This document shows positions 35,312-43,905 of a DNA stretch of 64,000 bases, piece by piece. The notes beneath the pieces were generated by a model. The model was not told where the DNA came from. It saw only the letters and a list, made by a program, of their open reading frames with translations, and ran no database searches. How positions within the stretch are numbered: position 1 is the stretch's first letter; every line of letters starts with the position of its first letter. A program made the position numbers and the translations under genes. This DNA comes from Marinagarivorans algicola (GTDB lineage Bacteria > Pseudomonadota > Gammaproteobacteria > Pseudomonadales > Cellvibrionaceae). The stretch is from NCBI RefSeq assembly GCF_001292705.1, contig NZ_LGAK01000021.1, forward strand, positions 27,275 through 91,274. The letters are read 5' to 3'.

Positions 35312-37339
35312 ATGACTAAACCGCCTAAAAAAACGCACAAGACAGGTGCGGATACCCATCATAAGAATGCCCATCGTCCTGGTGAGTCGCGCGGGCCTTT
35401 TACGTTAGGCAAAGTTTCTCCTATCGTCAAAGGCGTACAAGCTATTGCTGGTGGTGCGCGTGAGGAACAAGACACCAAAGTGACTTCAGTCGATGCGCCG
35501 CTAAGAGGCCCGGATGCTTCGCACTTAACGCTTGACGCCGATCGCTTAAGTATCCCTGAGTCTGCATCAGGGCGCATTTTACATGATGAGCTTGTCGGTC
35601 ATGGGCTTAAGCGCAATGATGATTTATCCACATTATTGACCGGCCTATTAACTGACTTACCGATATTTGTGTGTGTTCTTAATCAACGTCATACGTTGGA
35701 ATATGCGAATAGTCGCTTTGCGTATTTTGAAGGAGTCAATGCAGCCTATAAGCATCAAAAAAACTTTGATGCTCTTTTTCCTGTTGGTTTAAGTGAGCGT
35801 ATTGATGACTTAGTCGTGAGTGATGATTACGAGCAGGCACAAGGCGTGGATATCTGCATTAAGCATAAAGATAAAGTCATGCACACTTACCATGTGGTTA
35901 AACTCAGGCGCTTTTTAACTGGTGAGCAGCCATGGCACATCGTGGTAGGGGTAGATGTTACCGCGCATTATCAGGCTAAGCATGCACTGTTAGATCATCA
36001 ATCGCGTTTAGATTATATGATTTACCATGACCCGCTGACAGGGCTCGCAAACCGCGCACTTTTTTATGATCAAATTTCCAAGGTTCTTACGCGTGCTCAG
36101 CACGAGGACGATAATTTTGCTTTATTGCTGGTGGATATTGATCGTTTCAAAAATATCAATGATAGTTTAGGGCACGATGCTGGTGATGTACTGCTGAAGA
36201 TGGTGGCTAATATTCTCAGCGAAGAATTAAGAGATACCGATTCTGTGGCGCGCCTAGGTGGCGATGAGTTTGTGGTGGTACTTGAGCGAGTACACAGTGT
36301 TGCCAATGTTGAACAAATAGCCACCAGAATACTGCAAAAATTAGCACTGCCTGTCTCGTTGCGAGGCCATGAAATAACCTCTACCGCGAGCATTGGCATA
36401 TGCTTTTACCCGCGAGATGGTGACTCAATTGATGCCCTGTTAAAGCATGCTGATATTGCCATGTACAGAGCAAAGTGCGCCGGTAAAAATCGCTATGAAT
36501 TCTTTTTAAATGATATGCAGTCGAGTTTGGTCGATTCATTGCTACTGGAGAACGAACTGAGGCGCGCTATTATTCAGCAAGAAATGCATCTGCATTACCA
36601 GCCTCAAATTGATATCCGCACAGGAAGAATTATTGGTCTTGAGGCATTGGTGCGCTGGCAGCATAAAGAGCGTGGCATGATATCACCGATGGACTTTATC
36701 CCTTTGGCTGAAGATACAGGTCTGATTGGGGCATTGGGCGAGTGGGTACTGAATCATGCTTGTGAGCGCTTTCAAGCTTGGCTAATGGCAGGGCTTAATT
36801 TTGGTAAAATAGCAGTTAATTTATCGGCAAAACAATTTCGCATGGAGCGCTTTGAGCAAACTGTCGTCAAAGCACTCACGCATACTCATCTCGCACCGCA
36901 ATATCTGGAGTTAGAAATTACTGAAAGTTCAGCCATGGAAAATGCAGAAGAGGCTATTAATATGTTGAATTGCTTGAATCAGTTGGGCTTATCGTTGGCG
37001 ATTGATGATTTTGGTACGGGCTATTCATCGTTGGCTTATTTAAGGCGATTTCCGATCAACAAGCTAAAAATTGATCGCAGTTTTGTCAATGATATTAATG
37101 AAGATGGCGAGGATGCAGCGATTGCCAAATCGATTATTGATTTGGCGCATAATTTGAAATTGGAAGTGCTCGCTGAAGGGGTGGAGCAGTTGGATCAAGC
37201 GCATTGGTTGTTGGCGCGCGGCTGTATGCAGGTTCAAGGCTTTTATTATTCTAAACCGTTGAGCGAAGAGCAGCTGCTCGACTTAGTAAACAGTGAAAAA
37301 GCAGTGCGTGATAGTTTAGGTATTCGCTTGGTTTTATAG
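35312..37339 (+). CDS. PAS-GGDEF-EAL cyclic di-GMP protein
   Basis: 675 residues. Residues 1-95 are polar and probably disordered. A PAS-like domain follows (about 105-225, LPIFVCVLNQRHTLEYANSR). The GGDEF domain has an intact active site (RLGGDEF, about 316-320) and an RxxD inhibitory site (RDTD) five residues before it. The EAL domain has LEALVRW (about 443), EITESS, DDFGTGYSSL and AEGVE, all needed for phosphodiesterase activity. Both activities look possible. No membrane segment. It may supply or remove c-di-GMP sensed by MshE; that link is inference. Confidence 0.92.
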   Translation: MTKPPKKTHKTGADTHHKNAHRPGESRGPFTLGKVSPIVKGVQAIAGGAREEQDTKVTSVDAPLRGPDASHLTLDADRLSIPESASGRILHDELVGHGLKRNDDLSTLLTGLLTDLPIFVCVLNQRHTLEYANSRFAYFEGVNAAYKHQKNFDALFPVGLSERIDDLVVSDDYEQAQGVDICIKHKDKVMHTYHVVKLRRFLTGEQPWHIVVGVDVTAHYQAKHALLDHQSRLDYMIYHDPLTGLANRALFYDQISKVLTRAQHEDDNFALLLVDIDRFKNINDSLGHDAGDVLLKMVANILSEELRDTDSVARLGGDEFVVVLERVHSVANVEQIATRILQKLALPVSLRGHEITSTASIGICFYPRDGDSIDALLKHADIAMYRAKCAGKNRYEFFLNDMQSSLVDSLLLENELRRAIIQQEMHLHYQPQIDIRTGRIIGLEALVRWQHKERGMISPMDFIPLAEDTGLIGALGEWVLNHACERFQAWLMAGLNFGKIAVNLSAKQFRMERFEQTVVKALTHTHLAPQYLELEITESSAMENAEEAINMLNCLNQLGLSLAIDDFGTGYSSLAYLRRFPINKLKIDRSFVNDINEDGEDAAIAKSIIDLAHNLKLEVLAEGVEQLDQAHWLLARGCMQVQGFYYSKPLSEEQLLDLVNSEKAVRDSLGIRLVL

Positions 37340-37387
37340 TGGCGCTTCATGCCGCGCGCGACCAGCAAAAGCACTTAGCTTCCTTGA

Positions 37388-38485
37388 CTAAGTGATTATG
37401 TCTATTTGCGAGGGGAAAGCAATCAAATGATCAGCAGCCACCCGTATTCCTATTTCGCGCCCTACCTCAAAGTCGTCGTGACTCGGCAGTGCCGTTGATA
37501 GCTCAGCACCTGTTGGCAGCTTTAAGCTATAAATTGTCGAGGTACCTGCAAACAGTTTATGACTGATGATTGCTCGGTAGGGGCTATGACCATCTTCGAT
37601 AATATCGTCGGGCCTGAGTAGCACGTCGAGCGCGGTATTTTCTGCCCAGTGGTGGGGTTGATGGTTTTTGAGTAGGCCTAATTCGCATTCGATACTATCC
37701 CCTGACCTTGCAAAACCAGGTAATAAAACACCTTGGCCAACAAACTTTGCCACATAGCGTGTTGCAGGCTTGTGATAAATATTATAGGGCGTATCCCACT
37801 GTTCGATACGTCCTTGATTGACTATGCCTAACTTATCAGCAAAAGCGAAGGCCTCTTGTTGGTCGTGTGTCACCATCAGTGCACTGGTTTTTCGAGTTTT
37901 TAAAATGTCTCTGAGCTCGAGTGCTAGGCCGCGCCTTAACTCGGTATCTAAGTTAGATAGCGGTTCATCGAGTAGCAGTAGCTTGGGGCTCGGCGCCAGT
38001 GCGCGAGCAAGGGCCACGCGTTGTTGCTGCCCACCCGAGAGCTCATTGGGGTAGCGGTGTTCTAAACCGGTAAGCTTTACTAGGCGCAGTAACTCAAGGC
38101 AGGTGTCAGCCGGTGTGCTATGTGCATGCCCTTTAAGACCAAAAAGAATATTTTGGGCGACGGTTAAATGAGGGAATAGGGCATAGTCCTGAAACACCAT
38201 GCCGACGCTGCGTTTTTCAGGTGCTAGGTGCACATGTGCGCTAGAGAGCATGTGCGTACCGAGTGTAATATCACCCTCACTAATGGCATGAAAGCCTGCA
38301 ATACTACGCAACACCGTCGTTTTACCGCAGCCGCTTGCGCCTAATAGCGAGCCTATTTCACCATCGGCGAGTGATAGCGAGAGTGCATTAACTACGGCAT
38401 GGGCGGCTGTACTGTCGGTGTGCGATGTCAGAGTGCGAGTAGGGTAGTGACAGGTGACATTGTTCAGTGTAAGTGTTGCGCCCAT
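37388..38485 (-). CDS. ABC transporter ATPase, iron/FbpC-like, orphan
   Basis: 365 residues from the ATG at 38483-38485. Walker A is GASGCGKTT, then the Q loop VFQDYALFPHLTV, signature LSGGQQQR, Walker B LLLLDEP and the H loop MVTHDQQEA. The C-terminal TOBE-like region (RYVAKFVGQGVLLPG...LDVLLRPDDI) is that of the CUT/Fe type, closest in pattern to FbpC. No permease or binding protein gene is adjacent, so the substrate (Fe3+, thiamine, polyamine, sulfate) cannot be fixed. It lies downstream of argF on the same strand. Confidence 0.85.
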   Translation of the reverse strand: MGATLTLNNVTCHYPTRTLTSHTDSTAAHAVVNALSLSLADGEIGSLLGASGCGKTTVLRSIAGFHAISEGDITLGTHMLSSAHVHLAPEKRSVGMVFQDYALFPHLTVAQNILFGLKGHAHSTPADTCLELLRLVKLTGLEHRYPNELSGGQQQRVALARALAPSPKLLLLDEPLSNLDTELRRGLALELRDILKTRKTSALMVTHDQQEAFAFADKLGIVNQGRIEQWDTPYNIYHKPATRYVAKFVGQGVLLPGFARSGDSIECELGLLKNHQPHHWAENTALDVLLRPDDIIEDGHSPYRAIISHKLFAGTSTIYSLKLPTGAELSTALPSHDDFEVGREIGIRVAADHLIAFPSQIDIIT

Positions 38486-38596
38486 AGTTAACTCTCTTTT
38501 GTGAACGATCAAAAAACGGGCTTGCTCTTTGGCCGTTAAGATAGGAGCGAGCGCTGCTGTACGCGCTTTCCATATAAATAGTCAATGTGCCGATGT

Positions 38597-39508
38597 TTAT
38601 AGCTTGCCCAGTAAAAATAACATCAATGCTTTTTGTGCGTGGAGTCTATTTTCGGCTTCATCCCATACAATGGAAATATTTTTATCTTCTAGTAGTTCAG
38701 CACTCACTTCTTCGCCGCGATGGGCTGGCAGGCAATGCATAAATACGGCATTGTGATTGGCGTGCGCCATGAGTGCGTGATTGACTTGAAAGTCGGCAAA
38801 CTGTTGTTCGCGGGCTTTTTGTTCTTCTTCTTGACCCATGCTAGCCCACACGTCAGTGGCGACCCAGTCAGCGCCTTTGACGGCCTCGATTGGGTTGTGC
38901 GTAATACTGATGCGTCCTTGGTGTTGCTCAACCAATTGCGCATCAGGCTCAAAGCCTTTAGGACAGGCGATTGAAAGCTGAAAATCACACAGCGCCGCGG
39001 CATTGATATAGGAGTGACACATGTTATTGCCATCACCAATCCACGCGACTTTTTTACCTTTAGGTGAGCCGCGATGCTCAACATACGCTTGGATGTCAGC
39101 CAGTAATTGGCAGGGATGGTAAGTGTCGGTCAATGCGTTAATGACTGGTACTTGTGAGTGTTGAGCAAAGCGCTCAACAATGTCGTGACCAAAGGTGCGT
39201 ATCATAATAATATCGACCATACGCGATAAAACACGCGCTGAGTCTTCTATGGGCTCGCCTCGGCCGAGCTGAGTATCGCGCGAAGACAAAAACAAGGCGG
39301 CGCCCCCGAGCTGCGTCATACCAGCTTCAAACGATACACGTGTGCGCGTTGATGACTTTTCAAAAACCATGCCGAGTACTTTTTGCTCGAGCTGTTTATT
39401 AATTTGGCCTTCGTGGTGCGCTTTTTTGAGCATGATGGCGGTATGAATAACGTGTTCTAGCTCTTGAGGAGATAGATCGGTCAGCGATAAAAAGTGGCGA
39501 ATGCTCAT
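38597..39508 (-). CDS. argF: Ornithine carbamoyltransferase
   Basis: 303 residues. The carbamoyl phosphate motif [11 protein letters not shown] is complete, HPCQLLAD marks the second binding block, and the ornithine-specific loop is present as [12 protein letters not shown]. It makes citrulline from ornithine and carbamoyl phosphate in arginine synthesis. It starts nine bases after argD, with AGGAT as ribosome site, so the two are one operon. AspC-type aspartate transcarbamoylase is excluded by the HCLP motif. Confidence 0.97.
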   Translation of the reverse strand: MSIRHFLSLTDLSPQELEHVIHTAIMLKKAHHEGQINKQLEQKVLGMVFEKSSTRTRVSFEAGMTQLGGAALFLSSRDTQLGRGEPIEDSARVLSRMVDIIMIRTFGHDIVERFAQHSQVPVINALTDTYHPCQLLADIQAYVEHRGSPKGKKVAWIGDGNNMCHSYINAAALCDFQLSIACPKGFEPDAQLVEQHQGRISITHNPIEAVKGADWVATDVWASMGQEEEQKAREQQFADFQVNHALMAHANHNAVFMHCLPAHRGEEVSAELLEDKNISIVWDEAENRLHAQKALMLFLLGKL

Positions 39509-39517
39509 GTTGATATC

Positions 39518-40678
39518 CTAGGCATAAAAGTCATGAATAAGTTGGACGACGAGAGTGATGATGTCGTCTGCTTGCGCCTTATTCAGAATCAGTGGGGGAA
39601 GCAAGCGAATCGTATTGCCCGCAGTAACGTTGAGTAGTAGTTGTTGTTGCATGGCTTTGGTGACGATATCGGCGCAAGGAGTATCGAGCTCAATACCCAG
39701 CATTAAGCCTTGGCCGCGAATATCAACCACATGAGGGTTATTGCTAAGCGCATCGCGAAAACGTGCAATAAAATAGCGGCCTAACTCACCCGCTTTGTGA
39801 CAAAGGTCTTCGGTGAGAATAGTATTCACAGTGGCGCATGCAGCAGCACAAGCTACTGGATTACCGCCAAACGTTGATCCGTGATGGCCCGGCTGTAAAA
39901 CGGTGGCGGCTATGCCACGAGCCAAGCAAGCCCCTAAGGGCATACCGTTGGCTAAGCCTTTTGCTGTGGTTACTACATCGGGTAAGATACCGCGCTGCTG
40001 ATAAGCAAAATAACTACCTGTTCGCCCATTGCCTGTTTGAATTTCATCTAAAATAAGCAGCCAGTTATTTTCATCACAGAGGGCTCTGAGTGATGTTAAA
40101 TAGTTATCATGGGGGACGTGAACACCGCCCTCACCTTGAATAGGTTCCATCATGACGGCAACGGTATTGGCTGTTGCTGCGGCTTTGATCGCGGCGATAT
40201 CATCAAAGGGAACATGGCTAAAGCCGTCTATTAGCGGAGTGAAGCCGGCTTTAATCTTGTCGTTGCCGGTAGCTGTTAGTGTGGCCATTGTGCGACCGTG
40301 AAAACTGCTATGTGCAGTAATAATATGCGGTGCGCTAATACCTTTGTCGTTGCCATACTTACGCGCGATTTTGATCGCGGCTTCGTTAGCTTCGGCGCCG
40401 GAGTTTGAAAAGAATACGCAGTCCATACCTGCTACATCAACTAAGCGCTGGGCCAATTCCACTTGCGGCTTGACTAGGTAAAGATTAGATACATGAACCA
40501 ATGCATTGGCTTGCTCGTTAATGGCTTGGGAAACGGCATGGTGGCAATGCCCCAATCCGCAAACGGCAATGCCCGATAAGCCGTCGAGGTAGCGCCTGCC
40601 CTGATCATCCCATACATAGGCGCCATCACCTTTGGTTAGTGTTATTGCGCGCTCGCCGTAAGTGTTCATTAAGCTCAT
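39518..40678 (-). CDS. argD: Acetylornithine aminotransferase
   Basis: 386 residues. Class III PLP aminotransferase: GLSGIAVCGLGHCHHAVSQA at the start, FFSNSGAEANEAAIKIARKY, HGRTMATLTATG, LLILDEIQTGNGRTG and the PLP lysine in TTAKGLANGMPLGA. This set matches ArgD/AstC; being paired with argF favours the biosynthetic ArgD. It converts N-acetylglutamate semialdehyde to acetylornithine. A same-strand terminator lies about 70 bases before its start codon. Confidence 0.95.
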   Translation of the reverse strand: MSLMNTYGERAITLTKGDGAYVWDDQGRRYLDGLSGIAVCGLGHCHHAVSQAINEQANALVHVSNLYLVKPQVELAQRLVDVAGMDCVFFSNSGAEANEAAIKIARKYGNDKGISAPHIITAHSSFHGRTMATLTATGNDKIKAGFTPLIDGFSHVPFDDIAAIKAAATANTVAVMMEPIQGEGGVHVPHDNYLTSLRALCDENNWLLILDEIQTGNGRTGSYFAYQQRGILPDVVTTAKGLANGMPLGACLARGIAATVLQPGHHGSTFGGNPVACAAACATVNTILTEDLCHKAGELGRYFIARFRDALSNNPHVVDIRGQGLMLGIELDTPCADIVTKAMQQQLLLNVTAGNTIRLLPPLILNKAQADDIITLVVQLIHDFYA

Positions 40679-40744
40679 GTGAGGTACCCGTGCTTGATGT
40701 CATATCATTTAATCGGCTGTATATGGGCTTTTTAATAATGCGAC

Positions 40745-40774
40745 CAAAAAACAAAAAGGCAGCCAAGGCTGCCT
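40745..40774 (-). terminator. Strong minus-strand terminator upstream of argD
   Basis: AGGCAGCC (40757-40764) and GGCTGCCT (40767-40774) form a G/C stem. On the minus strand it is followed at once by TTTTTGTTTTTT. It points the same way as argD and lies upstream of it, so it ends either an unseen transcript starting in 40780-41270 or a prematurely stopped argDF leader. Confidence 0.7.
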
Positions 40775-40912
40775 GTGAAGCAAGATATTCTAGGTGTAAT
40801 TCAGTGGTTTGTAAATTCTGCTGTGGTGAGCCGTACTCGCTATCTTTAGTTTACTGCTTTTACCCTATTTTTTGAAATCACTACAGCGCGCCGAGTAAAA
40901 ACGTATGCTTTA

Positions 40913-41071
40913 GTAGCTTTTAAAGGTGCTGAATTGGGCACTGATGAATCATTGCCTGGATCGCTCAAGCCATCTATGGTCACTATTTAAGCGCTCCCGG
41001 CGCTTAAATGCTCAGTAAATAACCCATTAACACCTTGTTAAGAGGTTTTTTGGGTTCGGCTGAATAATTAC
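40913..41071 (+). repeat. Dispersed repeat, copy C
   Basis: 159 bp. Left end GTAGCTTTTAAAGG, right end GGCTGAATAATTAC (imperfect inverted ends). Inside are AATTGGGCACT, CGCTCAAGCCATCTATGG, the hairpin ATTTAAGCGC-TCCCG-GCGCTTAAAT (40985-41009), and CAGTAAATAACCCATTAACA. The parts keep the same order as in copies A, B and E. It lies between the small charged protein gene and argD. Confidence 0.65.
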
Positions 41072-41181
41072 ATTGTCTATAAGCTTCAGTGACTAATGAT
41101 GAATATTGTGCGCTGAACGTTCGTTGGGCGTAAAAGAGTGGAATGAATAGCGATTGTCACACGCCGTGTAAGCTTTAGGGT

Positions 41182-41217
41182 GGCTCGCGGCAACAGAGAG
41201 GAGGGCTGTCGCGAGCC
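41182..41217. other. Strong hairpin with purine/pyrimidine-rich loop
   Basis: GGCTCGCG (41182-41189) pairs perfectly with CGCGAGCC (41210-41217); inside, ACAG (41193-41196) pairs with CTGT (41206-41209 region). The loop reads AGAGGAGGG on plus and CCCTCCTCT on minus. Either strand could be a structured RNA; the minus-strand loop resembles the C/U-rich loops of regulatory RNAs that pair with ribosome sites. Confidence 0.45.
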
Positions 41218-41278
41218 GATAAAATCATGGCGTTATTTTTTTGGGGGGCTCCAGTGTTGCTTTTTATCGTTGAAAGGT

Positions 41279-41305
41279 AAAAAAGAGACTCTACATCGTG
41301 TAGAG
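41279..41305 (-). terminator. Terminator of the small charged protein gene
   Basis: CTCTACA (41289-41295) pairs with TGTAGAG (41299-41305) with loop TCG. On the minus strand it is followed by TCTCTTTTTT. It lies 51 bases past the stop of the gene at 41356-41583. Confidence 0.6.
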
Positions 41306-41355
41306 GGTTTGGTTTGATGCGGATCACTCCAAGCACTTGCTATTGGCAGCGCGTG

Positions 41356-41583
41356 TTATTCAAAATGCTTAGTGGTATCGGGTTTCTTTTTGTCGTTACC
41401 CGAAAGGGCTTTTTGCATATAAGCATAATAATCATCGCTTAATGAACGATTATTATCGCGCCTGTCTTTACTTTTGCGACGTTTGCGATGAAATAAGTCA
41501 ATATCCATATTGCCACAGGGGTCGGCGTCTTCTCGGCGGTCAGTGCCTTTGCGGCGGTCAATAAAAAAAATAGGGTGATGCAT
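41356..41583 (-). CDS. Small highly charged protein with two DRR motifs
   Basis: 75 residues from the ATG at 41581-41583 (GAGAG eight bases upstream); an earlier in-frame start adds 12 residues without support. It has two basic blocks, IDRRKGTDRRE and KRRKSKDRRD, a central acidic stretch and a Lys/Asp-rich tail. Small proteins with such DRR motifs recur in Gammaproteobacteria, but I know no function. The matching terminator and a clear ribosome site make it a real gene. Confidence 0.65.
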   Translation of the reverse strand: MHHPIFFIDRRKGTDRREDADPCGNMDIDLFHRKRRKSKDRRDNNRSLSDDYYAYMQKALSGNDKKKPDTTKHFE

Positions 41584-41766
41584 AGCGGTAACTCTCGTCT
41601 GAAGTCTCAACGAACTCAACTTTAGCGTTTCTCATAAAAAAAGCCAGCGCTTTGACGTAAAAGAGTGCATGATTGGAAGAAAAAACCGCTAAGTGGCGCT
41701 TAGATTGCCCTATGAGGTCGACGGTGAATGCGACCTGTCAAAATCACCTAGCTTTTTAGGTCTTCA

Positions 41767-42570
41767 CTATCGCGAGGCGTCAACACAGGTACGCTCAAGG
41801 GTGTCGAGATTCAGCATGGTCAACTGGCCACCCCAAACACAGCCGGTATCTAAGGCGTGCATATTGGGCGTCGGGCAGCGCCCCTCTAAGCCGGCCCAGT
41901 GACCAAAAATGAGTTGGCGTTTTGTTTGTGTGGGCTGCTCAAACCAAGGTGTATAGCCAGCAGGTCCATTATTGGGGTCTTCTTTTGCGGTAAAGTCTAG
42001 ATTGCCATTAGCGTTAATAAAGCGCATGCGAGTGAGGTAATTTGTGATGACTCTGAGGCGCGCTGTGCCTGTCAGCGTATCATGCCATTGATCGGGTGCA
42101 TTACCGTACATATCAAATAAAAAGTGGCGGTAGGTTTCGTCTGATTGTAACGATTGTGATACTGACTGGGCAAGCGACAGTGCTTGCGCTTCAGTCCAAA
42201 TATGCGGAATACCAGCGTGACTCATCATAAACTGCGCATCACACTGGATCAGAGGCTGTTGCCTTAACCATGTGACTAGTTCGTCGCAATCGGGTGCTGT
42301 AATCACATCGTGCAGTGTATCTTTAGGGGTGAGTTTACGTGCGCCGACACTCGCAGCAATCAGGTGTAGATCATGATTACCTAACACAATACGGGCTTGT
42401 TGGCCGAGTGCTTTAATGTATCGCAACACGCTGAGGTTGTCGTGTCCTCGGTTAACCATATCACCGGCTACCCAAAGGGTGTCGTGGTTGGGGTCAAACG
42501 CTGTTTTTTTTAACAGCCTAAAAAACGCGTCAGCGCAGCCTTGAATATCACCAATGGCCCAGTCTGTCAT
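41767..42570 (-). CDS. apaH: Bis(5'-nucleosyl)-tetraphosphatase, symmetrical (ApaH)
   Basis: 267 residues. Metallophosphoesterase motifs GDIQGC, GDMVNRG, GNHD and a later MSHAGIPHIW and FGHWAGLEG are in family order. ApaH splits Ap4A into two ADP, and in E. coli also removes Np4 caps from RNA. It is the last gene of the lptD-surA-pdxA-ksgA-apaG-apaH block, 12 bases after apaG. Confidence 0.96.
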   Translation of the reverse strand: MTDWAIGDIQGCADAFFRLLKKTAFDPNHDTLWVAGDMVNRGHDNLSVLRYIKALGQQARIVLGNHDLHLIAASVGARKLTPKDTLHDVITAPDCDELVTWLRQQPLIQCDAQFMMSHAGIPHIWTEAQALSLAQSVSQSLQSDETYRHFLFDMYGNAPDQWHDTLTGTARLRVITNYLTRMRFINANGNLDFTAKEDPNNGPAGYTPWFEQPTQTKRQLIFGHWAGLEGRCPTPNMHALDTGCVWGGQLTMLNLDTLERTCVDASR

Positions 42571-42582
42571 AATGCGGCCTAC

Positions 42583-43008
42583 TCAATGAAGTTTATGTGC
42601 TTGAATTAACGCAAACGTTGGGATACTCACCTTAAAGCTCAGTCCTTCGAGGGTTTGCATGTCGTAGTGTCCTGTCATTGTGCCAATTGGGGTAGTGATG
42701 ACAGCGCCACTGGCGTAGCGATAGTGTTGTTGGGGTTGGATAACCGGTTGTTGGCCAATCACCCCTGGGCCGTCTACTTTTTGAGTGGTGGGTGGGTGAG
42801 GGGCGTCAGCCTCTTCAGTGATTAACCAATGGCGGTGGAGCAGTTGCACCGGGACAAGACTATTATTGCTGATGGTTATTTCATAGCTATACACAAAGCG
42901 ATTGGCGCGCGGTTGTGATTGTTCGGCTAAAAAACGGGTTTGCACGCTGACTGTGACCGCTTGGCTTAAAGCGGTAGTCTCATCTTTTGCGCTGGTAGGA
43001 TCACTCAT
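42583..43008 (-). CDS. apaG: ApaG protein (CorD family)
   Basis: 141 residues from the ATG at 43006-43008, which overlaps the ksgA stop by eight bases. ApaG core: FVYSYEITISNNSLVPVQLL, HRHWLITE, VDGPGVIGQQPVIQP and PIGTMTGHYDM. A fibronectin-III-like fold is known for the family; the exact role (linked to Mg2+/Co2+ and Ap4A) is unclear. The N-terminus is slightly longer than the E. coli protein of 125 residues. Confidence 0.94.
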   Translation of the reverse strand: MSDPTSAKDETTALSQAVTVSVQTRFLAEQSQPRANRFVYSYEITISNNSLVPVQLLHRHWLITEEADAPHPPTTQKVDGPGVIGQQPVIQPQQHYRYASGAVITTPIGTMTGHYDMQTLEGLSFKVSIPTFALIQAHKLH

Positions 43009-43840
43009 TGTTATCACCCGCGGCGAGACTCTGGGGTGATTGATTAAACAAGTAGTTAGCGATTGCAACATACGTGCTAAGTGCTAAGTTTTCGGGGCGC
43101 TTAGAGGGGTCGATACTTAATGCCTCGAGCTCTTCACTGCTGAGTAAGGTTTTGAGCGTATTGCGCAAAGTTTTACGGCGTTGACTAAAGGCTGTGCGCA
43201 CGACTAAATCCAGTGTTTTATGATCGTCAGCAGGATGTGGCGGCGTTTTATAAGGTGTTAATCTAACAATGGCTGAGTCCACTTTAGGTTGCGGGTCAAA
43301 GCATTCTGGGCCTACATCAAAAAGATGTTCTACTTCACACAAATACTGCGTCATGATACTGAGGCGACCGTAGTTGTTTTCGTTTTCTTTAGCGGCCATT
43401 CGCACAACCACTTCTTTTTGCAGCATAAAGTGCATATCTTGCACCCTGTCACTATAGCTAAGTAAGTGGAATATCAGGGGTGTTGATATGTTGTAAGGCA
43501 AATTACCGACGATACGCAGTGGTCGCTCAGCGCTCCCGAGTTGCGCAAAGTCAAACTTTAAAGCATCAGCTTCATTGATATGAAAGTGCTCAAGGTGGCC
43601 AAATTTTTCACGTAAAATAGGGATAAGGTCGCGATCGAGCTCCACGACATTAAGATTTGGGCACACATCTAAGATGAGGCTGGTAATGGCGCCTTTACCG
43701 GGACCAATTTCGACCATGTTATCGGTCGCGCTGGGTCGAATAGAGCGCACAATATGGCTAATAACGCGTTGATCATGCAGAAAATTTTGGCCAAAGCGCT
43801 TGCGTGCGCGGTGATTTTTTTCGTTATAACTCATGATCAT
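43001..43840 (-). CDS. ksgA: 16S rRNA adenine dimethyltransferase KsgA/RsmA
   Basis: 279 residues. HRARKRFGQNFLHDQRVISH at the start, SAM loop VEIGPGKGAIT, catalytic motif GNLPYNISTPLI and FFQ-like C-terminal RRKTLRNTLK. It dimethylates A1518 and A1519 of 16S rRNA. Two ATGs (43840, 43834) are equally good starts; the choice changes two residues. Confidence 0.97.
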   Translation of the reverse strand: MIMSYNEKNHRARKRFGQNFLHDQRVISHIVRSIRPSATDNMVEIGPGKGAITSLILDVCPNLNVVELDRDLIPILREKFGHLEHFHINEADALKFDFAQLGSAERPLRIVGNLPYNISTPLIFHLLSYSDRVQDMHFMLQKEVVVRMAAKENENNYGRLSIMTQYLCEVEHLFDVGPECFDPQPKVDSAIVRLTPYKTPPHPADDHKTLDLVVRTAFSQRRKTLRNTLKTLLSSEELEALSIDPSKRPENLALSTYVAIANYLFNQSPQSLAAGDNNE

Positions 43841-43905
43841 TTGGCCTTAGTATTAAAGAGAGCTAAAAATAGGAAAGTAACATGCATAGAAAAAAGTCGC
43901 TTTGC

